Shown: piece by piece, positions 19,859-29,221 of the stretch
Layout of the letters: the number at the start of each line of letters is the position of its first letter
Numbering within the stretch: the first letter of the stretch is position 1
Assembly: GCA_006218065.1 (NCBI GenBank)
Contig: VBWE01000032.1
Span: 20,397 to 84,396, forward strand
DNA: 64,000 nucleotides
Direction of reading: 5' to 3'
Origin: Bacteroidota bacterium
GTDB lineage: Bacteria > Bacteroidota > Bacteroidia > Palsa-965
Translations under genes and position numbers: made by a program
Notes under the pieces: model-generated
Told to the model about the DNA's origin: nothing
Databases searched by the model: none
The model's input: the letters and a program-made list of their open reading frames with translations, nothing else

Positions 19859-19961
19859 AAAACGCTCAACGCCAAACGCTCATTTATCAAGTGCCATCGG
19901 ATTTAGCCTGATGCGGCCGGCCCGTTGATAATTGGGCGTTGAGCGTTTGACATTGAGCGTT
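19859..19961. repeat. Intergenic inverted repeat, AACGCTC/GAGCGTT family
   Basis: aaaacgctcaacgccaaacgctca ... gggcgttgagcgtttgacattgagcgtt. Confidence 0.75.
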
Positions 19962-19983
19962 ATTTTACCGTTCGGATAAGATC

Positions 19984-20022
19984 AAAAAAATCCCCTCCCG
20001 TTTTCACGAAAGAGGATTTTTT
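19984..20022 (-). terminator. Terminator hairpin downstream of the 20041-21483 gene
   Basis: aaaaaaatcccctcccgttttcacgaaagaggatttttt. Confidence 0.6.
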
Positions 20023-20040
20023 ATTGGAAGTGCTTTTTGC

Positions 20041-21483
20041 TTATTCGTACTGGGGCGTATCCTCGTGCGAAGCAAGACCCAGGTTCAGGTTGATCTTCCG
20101 CAGGAAGTCGCCGAACGCGGAGTAGGTCATTTTCTCGTAAGCATCGCTGATCGAGTTGATGTCGCTGATCTCGTCGGCCGGTTCTGCTGAGTCTTTGAAA
20201 CCGAAGTTCTGCGTGCTTCCCGGGATCGACATGTCGAATTTGAAATCGATGCCGATGCCGAGGATATGACCGTCGAATGTTTTCTTGATGCTGTATTCCG
20301 CCTGGCTTGTTTTCTGGTAAAGCGAAGGAACCTGTACGCCGTCCATATCGCCTACTTTATTCGCGATGGAATAATCCATCACGATGACGATCGGGTTGCC
20401 TTTGGCCTGTGAATCGGGATCCATGCGTTTTACATAGATGATCGTATCGTTAAACAGGTCGGCGAAACTTTTTTCCACCGCAGCGGCCACTTCCAGTTCC
20501 ATCGTTTCCACGTTGCCCGAAGTGAAATAGCTCTTCAGGGAAGGCGGCGGTTCGTCGGTGGGACGGGGAATATTACCGGAAATGTCGCGGTCGCTTTCCG
20601 GCAGCGAATTGTAATTGTCAACCAGTCCGTCCAGCACGTCGCGCGATTCTTTCGGGAAATCCTTCCAGTCGCGCAGGTCGAGCGTTTTCTTGAAGCTGAT
20701 GTAAATGGTCGACTGCACATTTTCTTTGATATACTTCAGCACGGTGCGGAAGAACTCCACTCCTTTCGGGTTCGACTGGGCGTATTTGGCTACGTTTTCC
20801 TCGTAATGCGCAATAACGCCGTCCCACAACTCTTCGCGCAGCTTTTTCATTTCGGCGGCATGCGCACTGCCCGGGTAGTTTTCGAGGAATGCCGTTACCT
20901 TGGGAATATTGCGTGTTTTGGAAGCTACTTTATAGTCGCATTCTTCCATCGCTTTTTTCACCTCGGCGGCATGCTTGCCGTTGGGGAATTCCTTCAGGTA
21001 ATAATCCTGGTAAGCTTTGCAGTAGCAGGGCGCGCAGGCTTCTTCCATCGAAGATGCTTTGGCTTTCTTGAAAGAAAGATCGTCTTTGTGCGATTTCACT
21101 TCTTCCACCCAGATACCGCTCGGGTACTTGTAGAGATAGGCGTCGCAATCGTAAATACCCCAGGTTTCTTCGTTGCCCACGGCATTTTTATATGAAAAAT
21201 ACTGGCGACCGATAGTGGCATAAATCACGATCAGCCCCACGATAGCGCCAAGCGAAATAAGCAGGATCTTCCGGCTCTTTTTCCGGCGTGCAGCGATGTT
21301 CGGATCGATGTACGTGGAGTTCGAAAAAGGATTCTGCGTTTGTGCGCGGGTGAAGTTGACCACCTGGCCATTGTTGATCTCGAGCATGGCCCGGCAACTG
21401 GGGCATTGCGCACGCAATTGCATATTGGCCGGAACCTGGATCTGAGAGGCACAGCTCGGACATTGGGTGAAAATGTTACTCAT
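20041..21483 (-). CDS. Hypothetical protein with N-terminal zinc ribbon and one TM helix
   Basis: MSNIFTQCPSCASQIQVPANMQLRAQCPSCRAML (two CPxC pairs) then ILLISLGAIVGLIVIYATIG; no catalytic family recognised. Confidence 0.75.
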   Translation of the reverse strand: MSNIFTQCPSCASQIQVPANMQLRAQCPSCRAMLEINNGQVVNFTRAQTQNPFSNSTYIDPNIAARRKKSRKILLISLGAIVGLIVIYATIGRQYFSYKNAVGNEETWGIYDCDAYLYKYPSGIWVEEVKSHKDDLSFKKAKASSMEEACAPCYCKAYQDYYLKEFPNGKHAAEVKKAMEECDYKVASKTRNIPKVTAFLENYPGSAHAAEMKKLREELWDGVIAHYEENVAKYAQSNPKGVEFFRTVLKYIKENVQSTIYISFKKTLDLRDWKDFPKESRDVLDGLVDNYNSLPESDRDISGNIPRPTDEPPPSLKSYFTSGNVETMELEVAAAVEKSFADLFNDTIIYVKRMDPDSQAKGNPIVIVMDYSIANKVGDMDGVQVPSLYQKTSQAEYSIKKTFDGHILGIGIDFKFDMSIPGSTQNFGFKDSAEPADEISDINSISDAYEKMTYSAFGDFLRKINLNLGLASHEDTPQYE

Positions 21484-21645
21484 ATCTGTGGGTGTTGGTT
21501 GATGGTTGCCCCGGTCAAGCGATCAGGACTTTTTCTGGTTCAGCCCGCAAGGTACAAAAAGGGGCCAAAGTGGCAATTGGTCGGGTTTAATAAGGAAAAT
21601 TGCGGCTGATCCGGGCAATACGCCCTGTTTATGAGTTTTAGGAAC

Positions 21646-22008
21646 TTAGGTTTTTTGCAGCAGTTCTATCCTGTTGCCGAACGGATCAAAAAATGAAAAA
21701 CGGACTTGCCCGGGAACCTGTACTTCTTCTTTGATTTTCACCCCGTGTTTTTCCAGGAGCGCCCGTGCAGCCCGTATGTCCGTTACTTCAAATGCCGGGT
21801 GCCGTTTTGATTTATTTACTTCATTCTCCGTCCCGATATGCAGCTGGATATCCGCTACCCGGTACCAGAGCCCGCCGTTGGGAACCAGCGCTTCGGGTTT
21901 GGGAATTTCCGTCAGCCCGATGACATGGGTATAAAAATGCCGCGCTTCGTTTTCTTTTCCTGTCGGAATGCAGAGCTGGATATGGTCGAGCCGTTTAAAA
22001 TGTATCAT
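21646..22008 (-). CDS. VOC/glyoxalase-like family protein
   Basis: FKRLDHIQLCIPTGKENEARHFYTHVIGLTEIPKP...VRFSFFDPFGNRIELLQ. Confidence 0.85.
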   Translation of the reverse strand: MIHFKRLDHIQLCIPTGKENEARHFYTHVIGLTEIPKPEALVPNGGLWYRVADIQLHIGTENEVNKSKRHPAFEVTDIRAARALLEKHGVKIKEEVQVPGQVRFSFFDPFGNRIELLQKT

Positions 22009-22049
22009 GATTTCGTGCCGGGTTTTGCAAAACAGAAGTTATACTTCAT

Positions 22050-22688
22050 TTATTTTTTCTTCGTGATAAAAACCAGGTGCGTGGAAGAAACTTCACCTGC
22101 TTTCGGATAATTTTTGCGTGTCAGCCCGGCGGATTCAAAACCGTTTTTCATCAATGCTTCCTGCAGGTAATTTTCCTCGTGATAATACACGTAAGCCTTG
22201 TCCTGCCCGTCGCTGCTCGTTTCATAGCCGGATTTGTGATAATCATCTTCGATCACGCTGAAATAAAAAATCCCGCCGCTATTCAGCAGGGAAGCGCAAT
22301 CGCCGATCAGTTTCGCACATTCTTCTTTGGATAAATAAGGCATGCAGAAACCGCACATAATACCGTCAAACCCCGCCGCAGCCAGCCCGTCGATTTCCCT
22401 GCAATCCATCACGGTAAAACCAGCTTCGGGATTATTTTCCTTCGCCAGTTTCACCATATTCGGCGCCATGTCGATCGCTTCGATTTTAAAATCCGGCCTT
22501 TGTGACAGCAGGTAACGCGTGATATTTCCCGGGCCGCAACCGATTTCGAAAATCCGTGGATCGGTTTTCCGGATCAACCGGCAAAAAAGATCGTACGTAT
22601 CATTATACAAATCCAAATCCATGAATTTGTCCTGGTAAATGGAAGCGACTTTGTTCCAGGTATCGAATGTGATTTTGCGGCGGTCCAT
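22050..22688 (-). CDS. Class I SAM-dependent methyltransferase
   Basis: RIFEIGCGPGNITRYLL (motif I), IEAIDMAPNMVKLAKE, FTVMDCREI. Confidence 0.88.
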   Translation of the reverse strand: MDRRKITFDTWNKVASIYQDKFMDLDLYNDTYDLFCRLIRKTDPRIFEIGCGPGNITRYLLSQRPDFKIEAIDMAPNMVKLAKENNPEAGFTVMDCREIDGLAAAGFDGIMCGFCMPYLSKEECAKLIGDCASLLNSGGIFYFSVIEDDYHKSGYETSSDGQDKAYVYYHEENYLQEALMKNGFESAGLTRKNYPKAGEVSSTHLVFITKKK

Positions 22689-22698
22689 GTTTTGTTCG

Positions 22699-23937
22699 TC
22701 AGTAAATTCCGGATTTACAACTGCCCCGCCAGCAATTCCAGCGCATCCTCCGGCTTCCGCACATCATCAAAATACCCCAGCACACGCTGCAGCACGGCAT
22801 CCACAATACTGTCCGGGCAGGAAGCCCCGCTGCGATTTTCAGCGGACGTTTACCCGGCAGCCAGTTTGCCGTTTCTTTCGCAGCATGCGTATGCAGGTCG
22901 AAATGCCGGATCGTTTCCGCGGAAAGCAGTTCCGTTTCGTCTTTGATAAAATACGTCGGGAATTTCTGCTCGCAGAGTTCAACTAAGTGCGAAGTGTTCG
23001 AACTGTTGTATCCGCCAACCACCAGCGCGAGGTCGGCCCCGGTTTCGAGCAGGCCGTAGGTAGCGTCCTGGTTCTCGTTCGTGGCGTAACATAAGGTATC
23101 GCGCGTATCGGCGAAATGATTTTTCAGTTCCGCTTCGCCGTATTTTTCCAGCATCACCTGCCGGAAATAATCGGCGATGGCCTGCGTATCGGAAGCGAGC
23201 ATCGTGGTCTGGTTGATCACGCCCACGCGTGTAAAATCTTTTTCCGGCGAAAATCCCGCGCTGATCCGCTTCCCGAATTTTTCAAGAAAAACGGCTTCCG
23301 TGATTTTGCCGAGTATAAAATCGCCCACGGATTTTGCTTCGTCCATATCATTCACCACCAGGGCGGGTGCCTGGGCGGCGCTGCGCGAGAAAGTGGCGCG
23401 GGTTTCTTCGTGTTCCGGCTTGCCGTGGATGATGATCGTGTGCTGATCATCACCAAGTTTTCCGGCACGGTTCCATACACGCTCCACGAAAGGGCAGGTG
23501 GTGTTGTATTTCAGCGGATCGATGCCCAGGCTGCGGAGTTTTTCTTCAATCGCGATCGTGGTTCCGAACGCGGGAATGATCACGATATCGTCCGGCGTGA
23601 GATTTTCGAAAGGAACGAGCATGTTTCCCGCGGTGTCCATCAGGAACTGCACGCCGCGGCTGGTCAGGTCGTTGTTCACCGCCGGGTTGTGGATCATCTG
23701 GCTGAGCAGGAAAATACGTTTGCCGGGATTTTCTTCCACGGCTTTAAATGAAATCTCGATCGCGTTTTCCACGCCGTAGCAAAAACCGAAATGCCGCGCA
23801 ATAAAAATCTGCACCGGTCCGAAGTCCAGCGCCGAAGGGCGCATATCCTTTTTCCGCGGGTCTTTTTCCCTGCGCAACTGTTTCAGTTTCGAAATAACCG
23901 GGCTGCGATAAAATTCAGGAATGGTGAAGGATTTCAT
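22699..23937 (-). CDS. ispH: 4-hydroxy-3-methylbut-2-enyl diphosphate reductase with apparent 3' frameshift (frame-corrected end at 22715)
   Basis: HFGFCYGVENAIE, NTTCPFVERVW, IIIHGKPEHEETRAT, DTLCYATNENQDAT, GYNSSNTSHLVELC; the other frame restores ASCPDSIVDAVLQRVLGYFDDVRKPEDALELLAGQL*. Confidence 0.88.
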   Translation of the reverse strand: MKSFTIPEFYRSPVISKLKQLRREKDPRKKDMRPSALDFGPVQIFIARHFGFCYGVENAIEISFKAVEENPGKRIFLLSQMIHNPAVNNDLTSRGVQFLMDTAGNMLVPFENLTPDDIVIIPAFGTTIAIEEKLRSLGIDPLKYNTTCPFVERVWNRAGKLGDDQHTIIIHGKPEHEETRATFSRSAAQAPALVVNDMDEAKSVGDFILGKITEAVFLEKFGKRISAGFSPEKDFTRVGVINQTTMLASDTQAIADYFRQVMLEKYGEAELKNHFADTRDTLCYATNENQDATYGLLETGADLALVVGGYNSSNTSHLVELCEQKFPTYFIKDETELLSAETIRHFDLHTHAAKETANWLPGKRPLKIAAGLPARTVLWMPCCSVCWGILMMCGSRRMRWNCWRGSCKSGIY

Positions 23938-23956
23938 GCTTACGCAAAGTTACGAT

Positions 23957-24051
23957 AATGCCGATTGCCGATTTGGGATTGGCGATTTTATCGGGTTGTA
24001 CGGCTGGCTGATAAGCATACAATCGCCAATCCCAAATCGGCAATCGGCATT
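23957..24051. repeat. Inverted repeat with 31-bp identical arms, GATTGCC family (copy 3)
   Basis: aatgccgattgccgatttgggattggcgatt / aatcgccaatcccaaatcggcaatcggcatt. Confidence 0.92.
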
Positions 24052-24059
24052 ATAAATAT

Positions 24060-24089
24060 GAACGCCCCAACCGGGGGATCAGGGCGTTC
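24060..24089 (-). terminator. Possible terminator hairpin downstream of gap
   Basis: gaacgcccc...gggcgttc stem; only a weak T-rich tail on the - strand. Confidence 0.4.
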
Positions 24090-24144
24090 GGATTTAGCGC
24101 AACGGACTATCAGGGGTCCTGCTTCGCCAATCGATGAATACGAA

Positions 24145-25626
24145 TTAATAATACACAGCGCGGCGGACTTCGGCCAGTTGTTTGGAGAAACGAATCACCT
24201 GGCGGGTGTAGCCGTACTCGTTATCATACCATACATACAGCACGATGTTTTTCTTGTCGGCCGATACGATCGTGGCCGGGCTGTCGAATACCGACGAGCA
24301 GGGATTGCCGATCACGTCGCTCGACACCAGTTCGTTCGAGAAGGAATACTGGATCTGCTCTACCAGGTCGCCTTTCAGCGCGTAGGCTTTGATGATCGCG
24401 TTTACCTCGTCCTTGCTCGCTTCTTTTTTCACCTCGATGTTCAGGATAGCCAGCGATACATTGGGCGTGGGCACACGAACGGAATTGGCGGTGAACTTGC
24501 CGGAAAGCTGCGGAAGCACTTTTTTCAGCGCGCTTTCCGCACCGGTTTCGGTAATCACCATATTCATGGCAGCCGAGCGTCCGCGGCGGTATTTCTTGTG
24601 ATAATTGTCGAGCAGGTTCTGGTCGTTCGTGTACGAGTGCACGGTTTCGATATGGCCTTTCACCACGCCCAGTTCCTTTTCCACTACGTACAGAATCGGC
24701 ATGATGGCGTTGGTGGTGCACGAAGCCGCCGAAAAAACAGTTTCGCCTTTCACGTCGGTGCCTTCGTGGTTCACGCCGTACACGATATTCGGAATGTCGC
24801 CTTTACCCGGGGCGGTGAGCAGTACTTTACTCACGCCTTTCGATTTCAGGTGGCGGCCCAGTCCTTCGCGGTCGCGGAAAACGCCGGTATTGTCGATCAC
24901 CAGCGCGTCGTGGATGCCGTATTTCGTATAATTCACGTCTTCCGGGTTGTTCGCCGAAATCATGTGAACCGTATGCCCGTTGATGATCAGGGCGTTGTTG
25001 TCAATATCTTCGAGGATCGTTCCGGGGAAAGGTCCGTGAACGGAATCGTTCCGGAGCAGGTCGGCGCGTTTTACAATTTCTTCCTTCGAACCGCCGCGGG
25101 TAACGATGGCGCGCAGCCGCAACTGTTCCCCTTTGCCGGCCTGTGCGATCAGCTCGCGCGCAGCCAGGCGGCCGATACGGCCGAAACCGTAAAGGACTAC
25201 GTCTTTCGGCGTCAGGCGTCCTTTGTCCTTGCCGATAAAGTCCTTCATCTTATCGGTAACGAACTGCGTAACGTTTTTGTAATTGCCATGCTCTTCGGTC
25301 CACTCCGCGCAAAGACGGCCGATATCGATCCGCGAAGGAATCAGGTCAAGTTTGGACAGCTCGCCGGCCAGCAGGGTCGTGTCATTCACGCTGATCGGGC
25401 GTTTCACGATATCCTTGGCATACTGGTGCAGGTTCATGATTTCGCTCGCGCTGCGGTCGATCAGCTGGTTGCGGAAAATGATCAGCTCAACGGATTTGTC
25501 GAACCAGAGCGTACCCACGTGCGCGATCAGCTCGATGGCTGCACGTTCATGGTTGATCCACTCGCTCAGTTCCGATTCGTAAGATTTGGCTTTGCCATTC
25601 ATTGGCTCCATGGTTTGTAGTGTCAT
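24145..25626 (-). CDS. gap: Glyceraldehyde-3-phosphate dehydrogenase, long form with ~130-aa N-terminal extension
   Basis: VVLYGFGRIGRLAARELI, ASCTTNAIMPILYVVEKELGVVKGHIETVHSYTNDQNLLDN, WYDNEYGYTRQVIRF. A second Met (MNGKAKS) at 25602 is an alternative start. Confidence 0.93.
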   Translation of the reverse strand: MTLQTMEPMNGKAKSYESELSEWINHERAAIELIAHVGTLWFDKSVELIIFRNQLIDRSASEIMNLHQYAKDIVKRPISVNDTTLLAGELSKLDLIPSRIDIGRLCAEWTEEHGNYKNVTQFVTDKMKDFIGKDKGRLTPKDVVLYGFGRIGRLAARELIAQAGKGEQLRLRAIVTRGGSKEEIVKRADLLRNDSVHGPFPGTILEDIDNNALIINGHTVHMISANNPEDVNYTKYGIHDALVIDNTGVFRDREGLGRHLKSKGVSKVLLTAPGKGDIPNIVYGVNHEGTDVKGETVFSAASCTTNAIMPILYVVEKELGVVKGHIETVHSYTNDQNLLDNYHKKYRRGRSAAMNMVITETGAESALKKVLPQLSGKFTANSVRVPTPNVSLAILNIEVKKEASKDEVNAIIKAYALKGDLVEQIQYSFSNELVSSDVIGNPCSSVFDSPATIVSADKKNIVLYVWYDNEYGYTRQVIRFSKQLAEVRRAVYY

Positions 25627-25768
25627 GGCTGGTGATCGTGTATATGGTTTGGTTGTGTTTGGTCTGAAAGCGATTGCCTGTAAAAGCAGACAACCGCAAA
25701 GGTCGGCGGATTTTTCCTTTCGGAGTCTTCCGGGGCTTTGCGGTTGTCAACGTGTTTTTAACAGTTCA

Positions 25769-26632
25769 TCAGCCGAGATACGCTTTGAGCAGTTTGCTTC
25801 GTGAGCTGTGGCGCAGGCGGCGGATTGCCTTTTCCTTGATCTGGCGGACACGTTCGCGGGTGAGGTCGAATTTCGCCCCGATTTCCTCGAGTGTAAGTCC
25901 GTGCTGGCAGCCGATACCGAAGAACAGCTTGATCACATCGCGCTCCCGTTCGGTAAGCGTGGAAAGTGAGCGTTCGATCTCGCGCTGCAGCGATTCGTTC
26001 ATCAGCGTACGGTCGGCGCGGGGCGAATCGTGATTCACCAGTACGTCGAGCAGGCTGTTGTCCTCGCCGTTGAGCAGGGGAGCGTCCATGGAGACGTGGC
26101 GGCCGGAAACACGCATGGTGTCGGCAACTTTGTCCTCCGGAAGTTCGAGCATATGCGCCAGTTCGTTGGCGGTAGGCTCGCGCTCAAATTCCTGTTCCAG
26201 TTTGGAGTATGCTTTGTTGATTTTGTTCAGCGATCCTACCTGGTTGAGCGGAAGACGCACGATACGGCTCTGCTCGGCCAGAGCCTGCAGAATCGACTGG
26301 CGGATCCACCATACAGCGTAAGAAATGAATTTGAAACCGCGGGTTTCGTCAAAACGTTTCGCCGCCTTGATCAGGCCGAGATTGCCTTCGTTGATCAGGT
26401 CGGGAAGACTGAGTCCCTGGTTCTGGTACTGTTTGGCAACTGAAACGACGAAACGTAAATTGGCTTTCGTCAGTTTTTCGAGGGCTACCTGGTCTCCGTC
26501 CCGGATTTTTTTGGCGAGAACTACTTCTTCCTCAGCGGTAATGAGTTCTTCCCTACCGATCTCCTGTAAATACTTGTCAAGTGACGCACTTTCTCTGTTA
26601 GTGATCGACTTGGTGATTTTTAGCTGTCTCAT
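25769..26632 (-). CDS. rpoD: RNA polymerase primary sigma factor (sigma-70 family)
   Basis: [90 protein letters not shown]. Confidence 0.95.
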   Translation of the reverse strand: MRQLKITKSITNRESASLDKYLQEIGREELITAEEEVVLAKKIRDGDQVALEKLTKANLRFVVSVAKQYQNQGLSLPDLINEGNLGLIKAAKRFDETRGFKFISYAVWWIRQSILQALAEQSRIVRLPLNQVGSLNKINKAYSKLEQEFEREPTANELAHMLELPEDKVADTMRVSGRHVSMDAPLLNGEDNSLLDVLVNHDSPRADRTLMNESLQREIERSLSTLTERERDVIKLFFGIGCQHGLTLEEIGAKFDLTRERVRQIKEKAIRRLRHSSRSKLLKAYLG

Positions 26633-26850
26633 TATGCTTCCTCTTAAATTTTAGTCCTATTTAAAGAACGTTTAACCCCTCGTTAAGATTGCCTTATTTC
26701 AAAGACAGGTGCAAAATTAATCGTTTCACCCCTGAAAGGCAAGGAATTATAGTCGAATATCGTATCTAAACCGTTGAATGCCCTGAATTGTTCTTTTAAT
26801 TTAAAAATAGCCTTATCGAAATACAAGGCAAGATATCTTATGTACTTATA

Positions 26851-26880
26851 CGAGCCGGCTCACTGAAAGTCACCGGCTCG
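26851..26880 (-). terminator. Possible terminator hairpin downstream of the htrA-like gene
   Basis: cgagccggctcactgaaagtcaccggctcg; no clear T run on the - strand. Confidence 0.4.
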
Positions 26881-26893
26881 TTCATGCCGTTTT

Positions 26894-28366
26894 TTACAGT
26901 CCAAATGCATAGTAGGCGCGCATTCCGTTGGGATAAACTCCTTCAATAAGCACACCGCCTTTTTTGTTGTCGATCGCGCTGCGCAAATCTTCCAGCGACT
27001 GGATCTTTTTCTTGTCAACCGTGGTGATGATAAACCCTTCGCGCAAACCCGCGCTGCGTAGTTTTCCCGGGTCCAGCCGGTTGATTTTCAACCCGTTTTC
27101 TATGCCGAGCCGTTTCATTTCATCCGGCTTTGCCGGGCTGAACGAAGCGCCGAGCAAACGGTCAACAGCGATGTTTTCGGCTTCTTTTGTTTCGGGTTTC
27201 GTACCTCCGTTTGCATTTTTAAGAATAACAGCCACTTCGGTGTCTTTCCCGCCGCGGCGGATGCCCAGCATCACTTTATCACCGGGGCGGAAACGGCCGA
27301 TCTGTTCCTGGAGTTCGGGCGTGCGGTTGACTTCCACAGTTCCCACGCGGGTAATAATATCACCTTCACGAACACCGGCCACATCGGCAGCGCTGCCTTC
27401 CATGGCTCCTGATACATAAACACCTTTCATGGTACTAATGTTCTTTTCCTTGGCCAGGTTCGCGTCGATATCGCGGATGCTTACGCCGAGATAGCCGCGC
27501 TGTACGTTGCCATATTCAAGCAGGTCGGCCACCACTTTGCGCACGATATTTACCGGGATCGCAAACGAATAGCCGCTGTAGCTGCCGGTTTGCGAGGCAA
27601 TGGCCGTATTGATACCCACCAGCTGACCGGTGGTGTTCACGAGCGCGCCGCCGCTGTTGCCGGGATTTACGGCAGCATCGGTCTGGATAAACGATTCGAT
27701 CGGGTTCTGTCCTTTGTCCGGGTCGTTTTCAATCACGTTGATATTTCTGCCTTTGGCGCTCACGATGCCTGCGGTTACCGTGGATGTCAGGTTGAACGGG
27801 TTTCCGACCGCGAGCACCCATTCGCCCACTTTTACTTCATCCGAATTGCCGTAGCTGAGGAACGGAAGTCCTTTTTCCTCGACTTTCAGCAGGGCGATAT
27901 CCGTGGAAGGGTCGGTGCCCACCACTTTGGCTTCATAGCTGCGTTTATCGTTCAGGACAACCTGTACCTGGTCGGCGTCTTTTACTACGTGGTTATTGGT
28001 TACGATATACCCGTCGCCGGAAATGATCACGCCCGAACCGGAAGCTTCCTGTTCACGCGGCTGCTGCGGCGAATAACCGAAAAACCAGTCGTGGAAAGGA
28101 TCGCCGGTTGACGGGTTGGCGGAAGCCTGGCGGGTGTATTTGGTTTTCACATGGACGACCGAATGCACGGTGGCTTCGGCGGCTTCACGAAAATCGGCCA
28201 GTGTGCCGGGAGCGGCATTGACAAAGCCAGCCATTTTAACCGGCACCGGGTTATGAATATCCTGGTTTTTACTAACAGGTTGTTCCGGGCTGAAAAGACT
28301 GTTCAGGCCGAGTGATGCAGCGCCGCCGATTGCTGCGATAAAAAATACAGTGATGAAACGTTTCAT
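26894..28366 (-). CDS. HtrA/Deg family periplasmic serine protease with PDZ domains
   Basis: GSGVIISGDGYIVTNNHVV, DPSTDIALLKV, IQTDAAVNPGNSGGALVNTTGQLVGINTAI; start MKRFITVFFIAAIGG. Confidence 0.94.
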   Translation of the reverse strand: MKRFITVFFIAAIGGAASLGLNSLFSPEQPVSKNQDIHNPVPVKMAGFVNAAPGTLADFREAAEATVHSVVHVKTKYTRQASANPSTGDPFHDWFFGYSPQQPREQEASGSGVIISGDGYIVTNNHVVKDADQVQVVLNDKRSYEAKVVGTDPSTDIALLKVEEKGLPFLSYGNSDEVKVGEWVLAVGNPFNLTSTVTAGIVSAKGRNINVIENDPDKGQNPIESFIQTDAAVNPGNSGGALVNTTGQLVGINTAIASQTGSYSGYSFAIPVNIVRKVVADLLEYGNVQRGYLGVSIRDIDANLAKEKNISTMKGVYVSGAMEGSAADVAGVREGDIITRVGTVEVNRTPELQEQIGRFRPGDKVMLGIRRGGKDTEVAVILKNANGGTKPETKEAENIAVDRLLGASFSPAKPDEMKRLGIENGLKINRLDPGKLRSAGLREGFIITTVDKKKIQSLEDLRSAIDNKKGGVLIEGVYPNGMRAYYAFGL

Positions 28367-28495
28367 AAGCAGACGGTTATTGGTTGAACATGTTGATGTA
28401 AATTTGCACAAACTAAAACACAAAAGACATACCTTTATTATGTTTGTCAGTGTGGTTTAACAATAATTAACCGGGCTTCAGCGGCCAGCGAAAAA

Positions 28496-29221
28496 ATGGC
28501 AGATTCGCCACTCAGAAGAAGAATGCGCCTCGCGTCGTTTCGTGACAAATTGCAGGTTTATTTCCTGGGTTTGCTCACCGGGCTCGTGCTCGGTGGCGGC
28601 TTCTTCGTGCTCAAGCTGGATGAATACGTCAGGCAGTTTACATTCGACAAAGAAATCACCGGCAATACGGACAAGGAAGAACCGGCGAACGATAAAGAAA
28701 ACACCGACAAGAAGAAAACCGATTCGAAAAACAAGAAAAGCAAAAAGGACAGAACGATCAGCTATACCGCCGATTCCGCTTCCGGTCCGTATCTCGACGG
28801 CGATACGCTGGCCGCCGATTCGATCGGAAGTCCGCCTTCCGTGCTCGGAAGAAATTCCGATGATGAAATCGTCGTCCGGAAAGACGAACTCGTTGCGCAG
28901 CGCAATGTCGCACTGGTCGATCTCGACGGCGTAAATCCGAAAGATTCCGCCATCCAGAAACTGAGCGGCATCCGCGATCCGCAAACCAAAGCGCTGCAGG
29001 TCGAATTCTGGCGCTCGCCGCTGAATTACAAAGGCTATAAAATGTCGAAAAACAAACTCGTGCTTTTCGGCCTCGAGTCGGAAGACGAAGTCGTCCTGTA
29101 CAAAGTGGAAGAAGATATTTACATGAAAAACCGGCAGGGCGTTTTCCGTCTCGAAGTAAGCGCCGACTTCCGCCAGCCCGAGCGTGTATCCGATGCATCG
29201 CTGATTGCACGACTGAAATGA
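28496..29221 (+). CDS. Hypothetical membrane-anchored protein with charged K/D/E linker
   Basis: LQVYFLGLLTGLVLGGGFFVLKL TM segment, then a Lys/Asp-rich linker and a globular C-terminus; overlaps dapF by 4 nt. Confidence 0.7.
   Translation: MADSPLRRRMRLASFRDKLQVYFLGLLTGLVLGGGFFVLKLDEYVRQFTFDKEITGNTDKEEPANDKENTDKKKTDSKNKKSKKDRTISYTADSASGPYLDGDTLAADSIGSPPSVLGRNSDDEIVVRKDELVAQRNVALVDLDGVNPKDSAIQKLSGIRDPQTKALQVEFWRSPLNYKGYKMSKNKLVLFGLESEDEVVLYKVEEDIYMKNRQGVFRLEVSADFRQPERVSDASLIARLK

Noticed and set aside
23965-25620. 551-aa + strand ORF
   Set aside because: Fully antisense to the strongly supported gap gene; composition (His/Arg/Phe/Val-rich) is typical of shadow ORFs.
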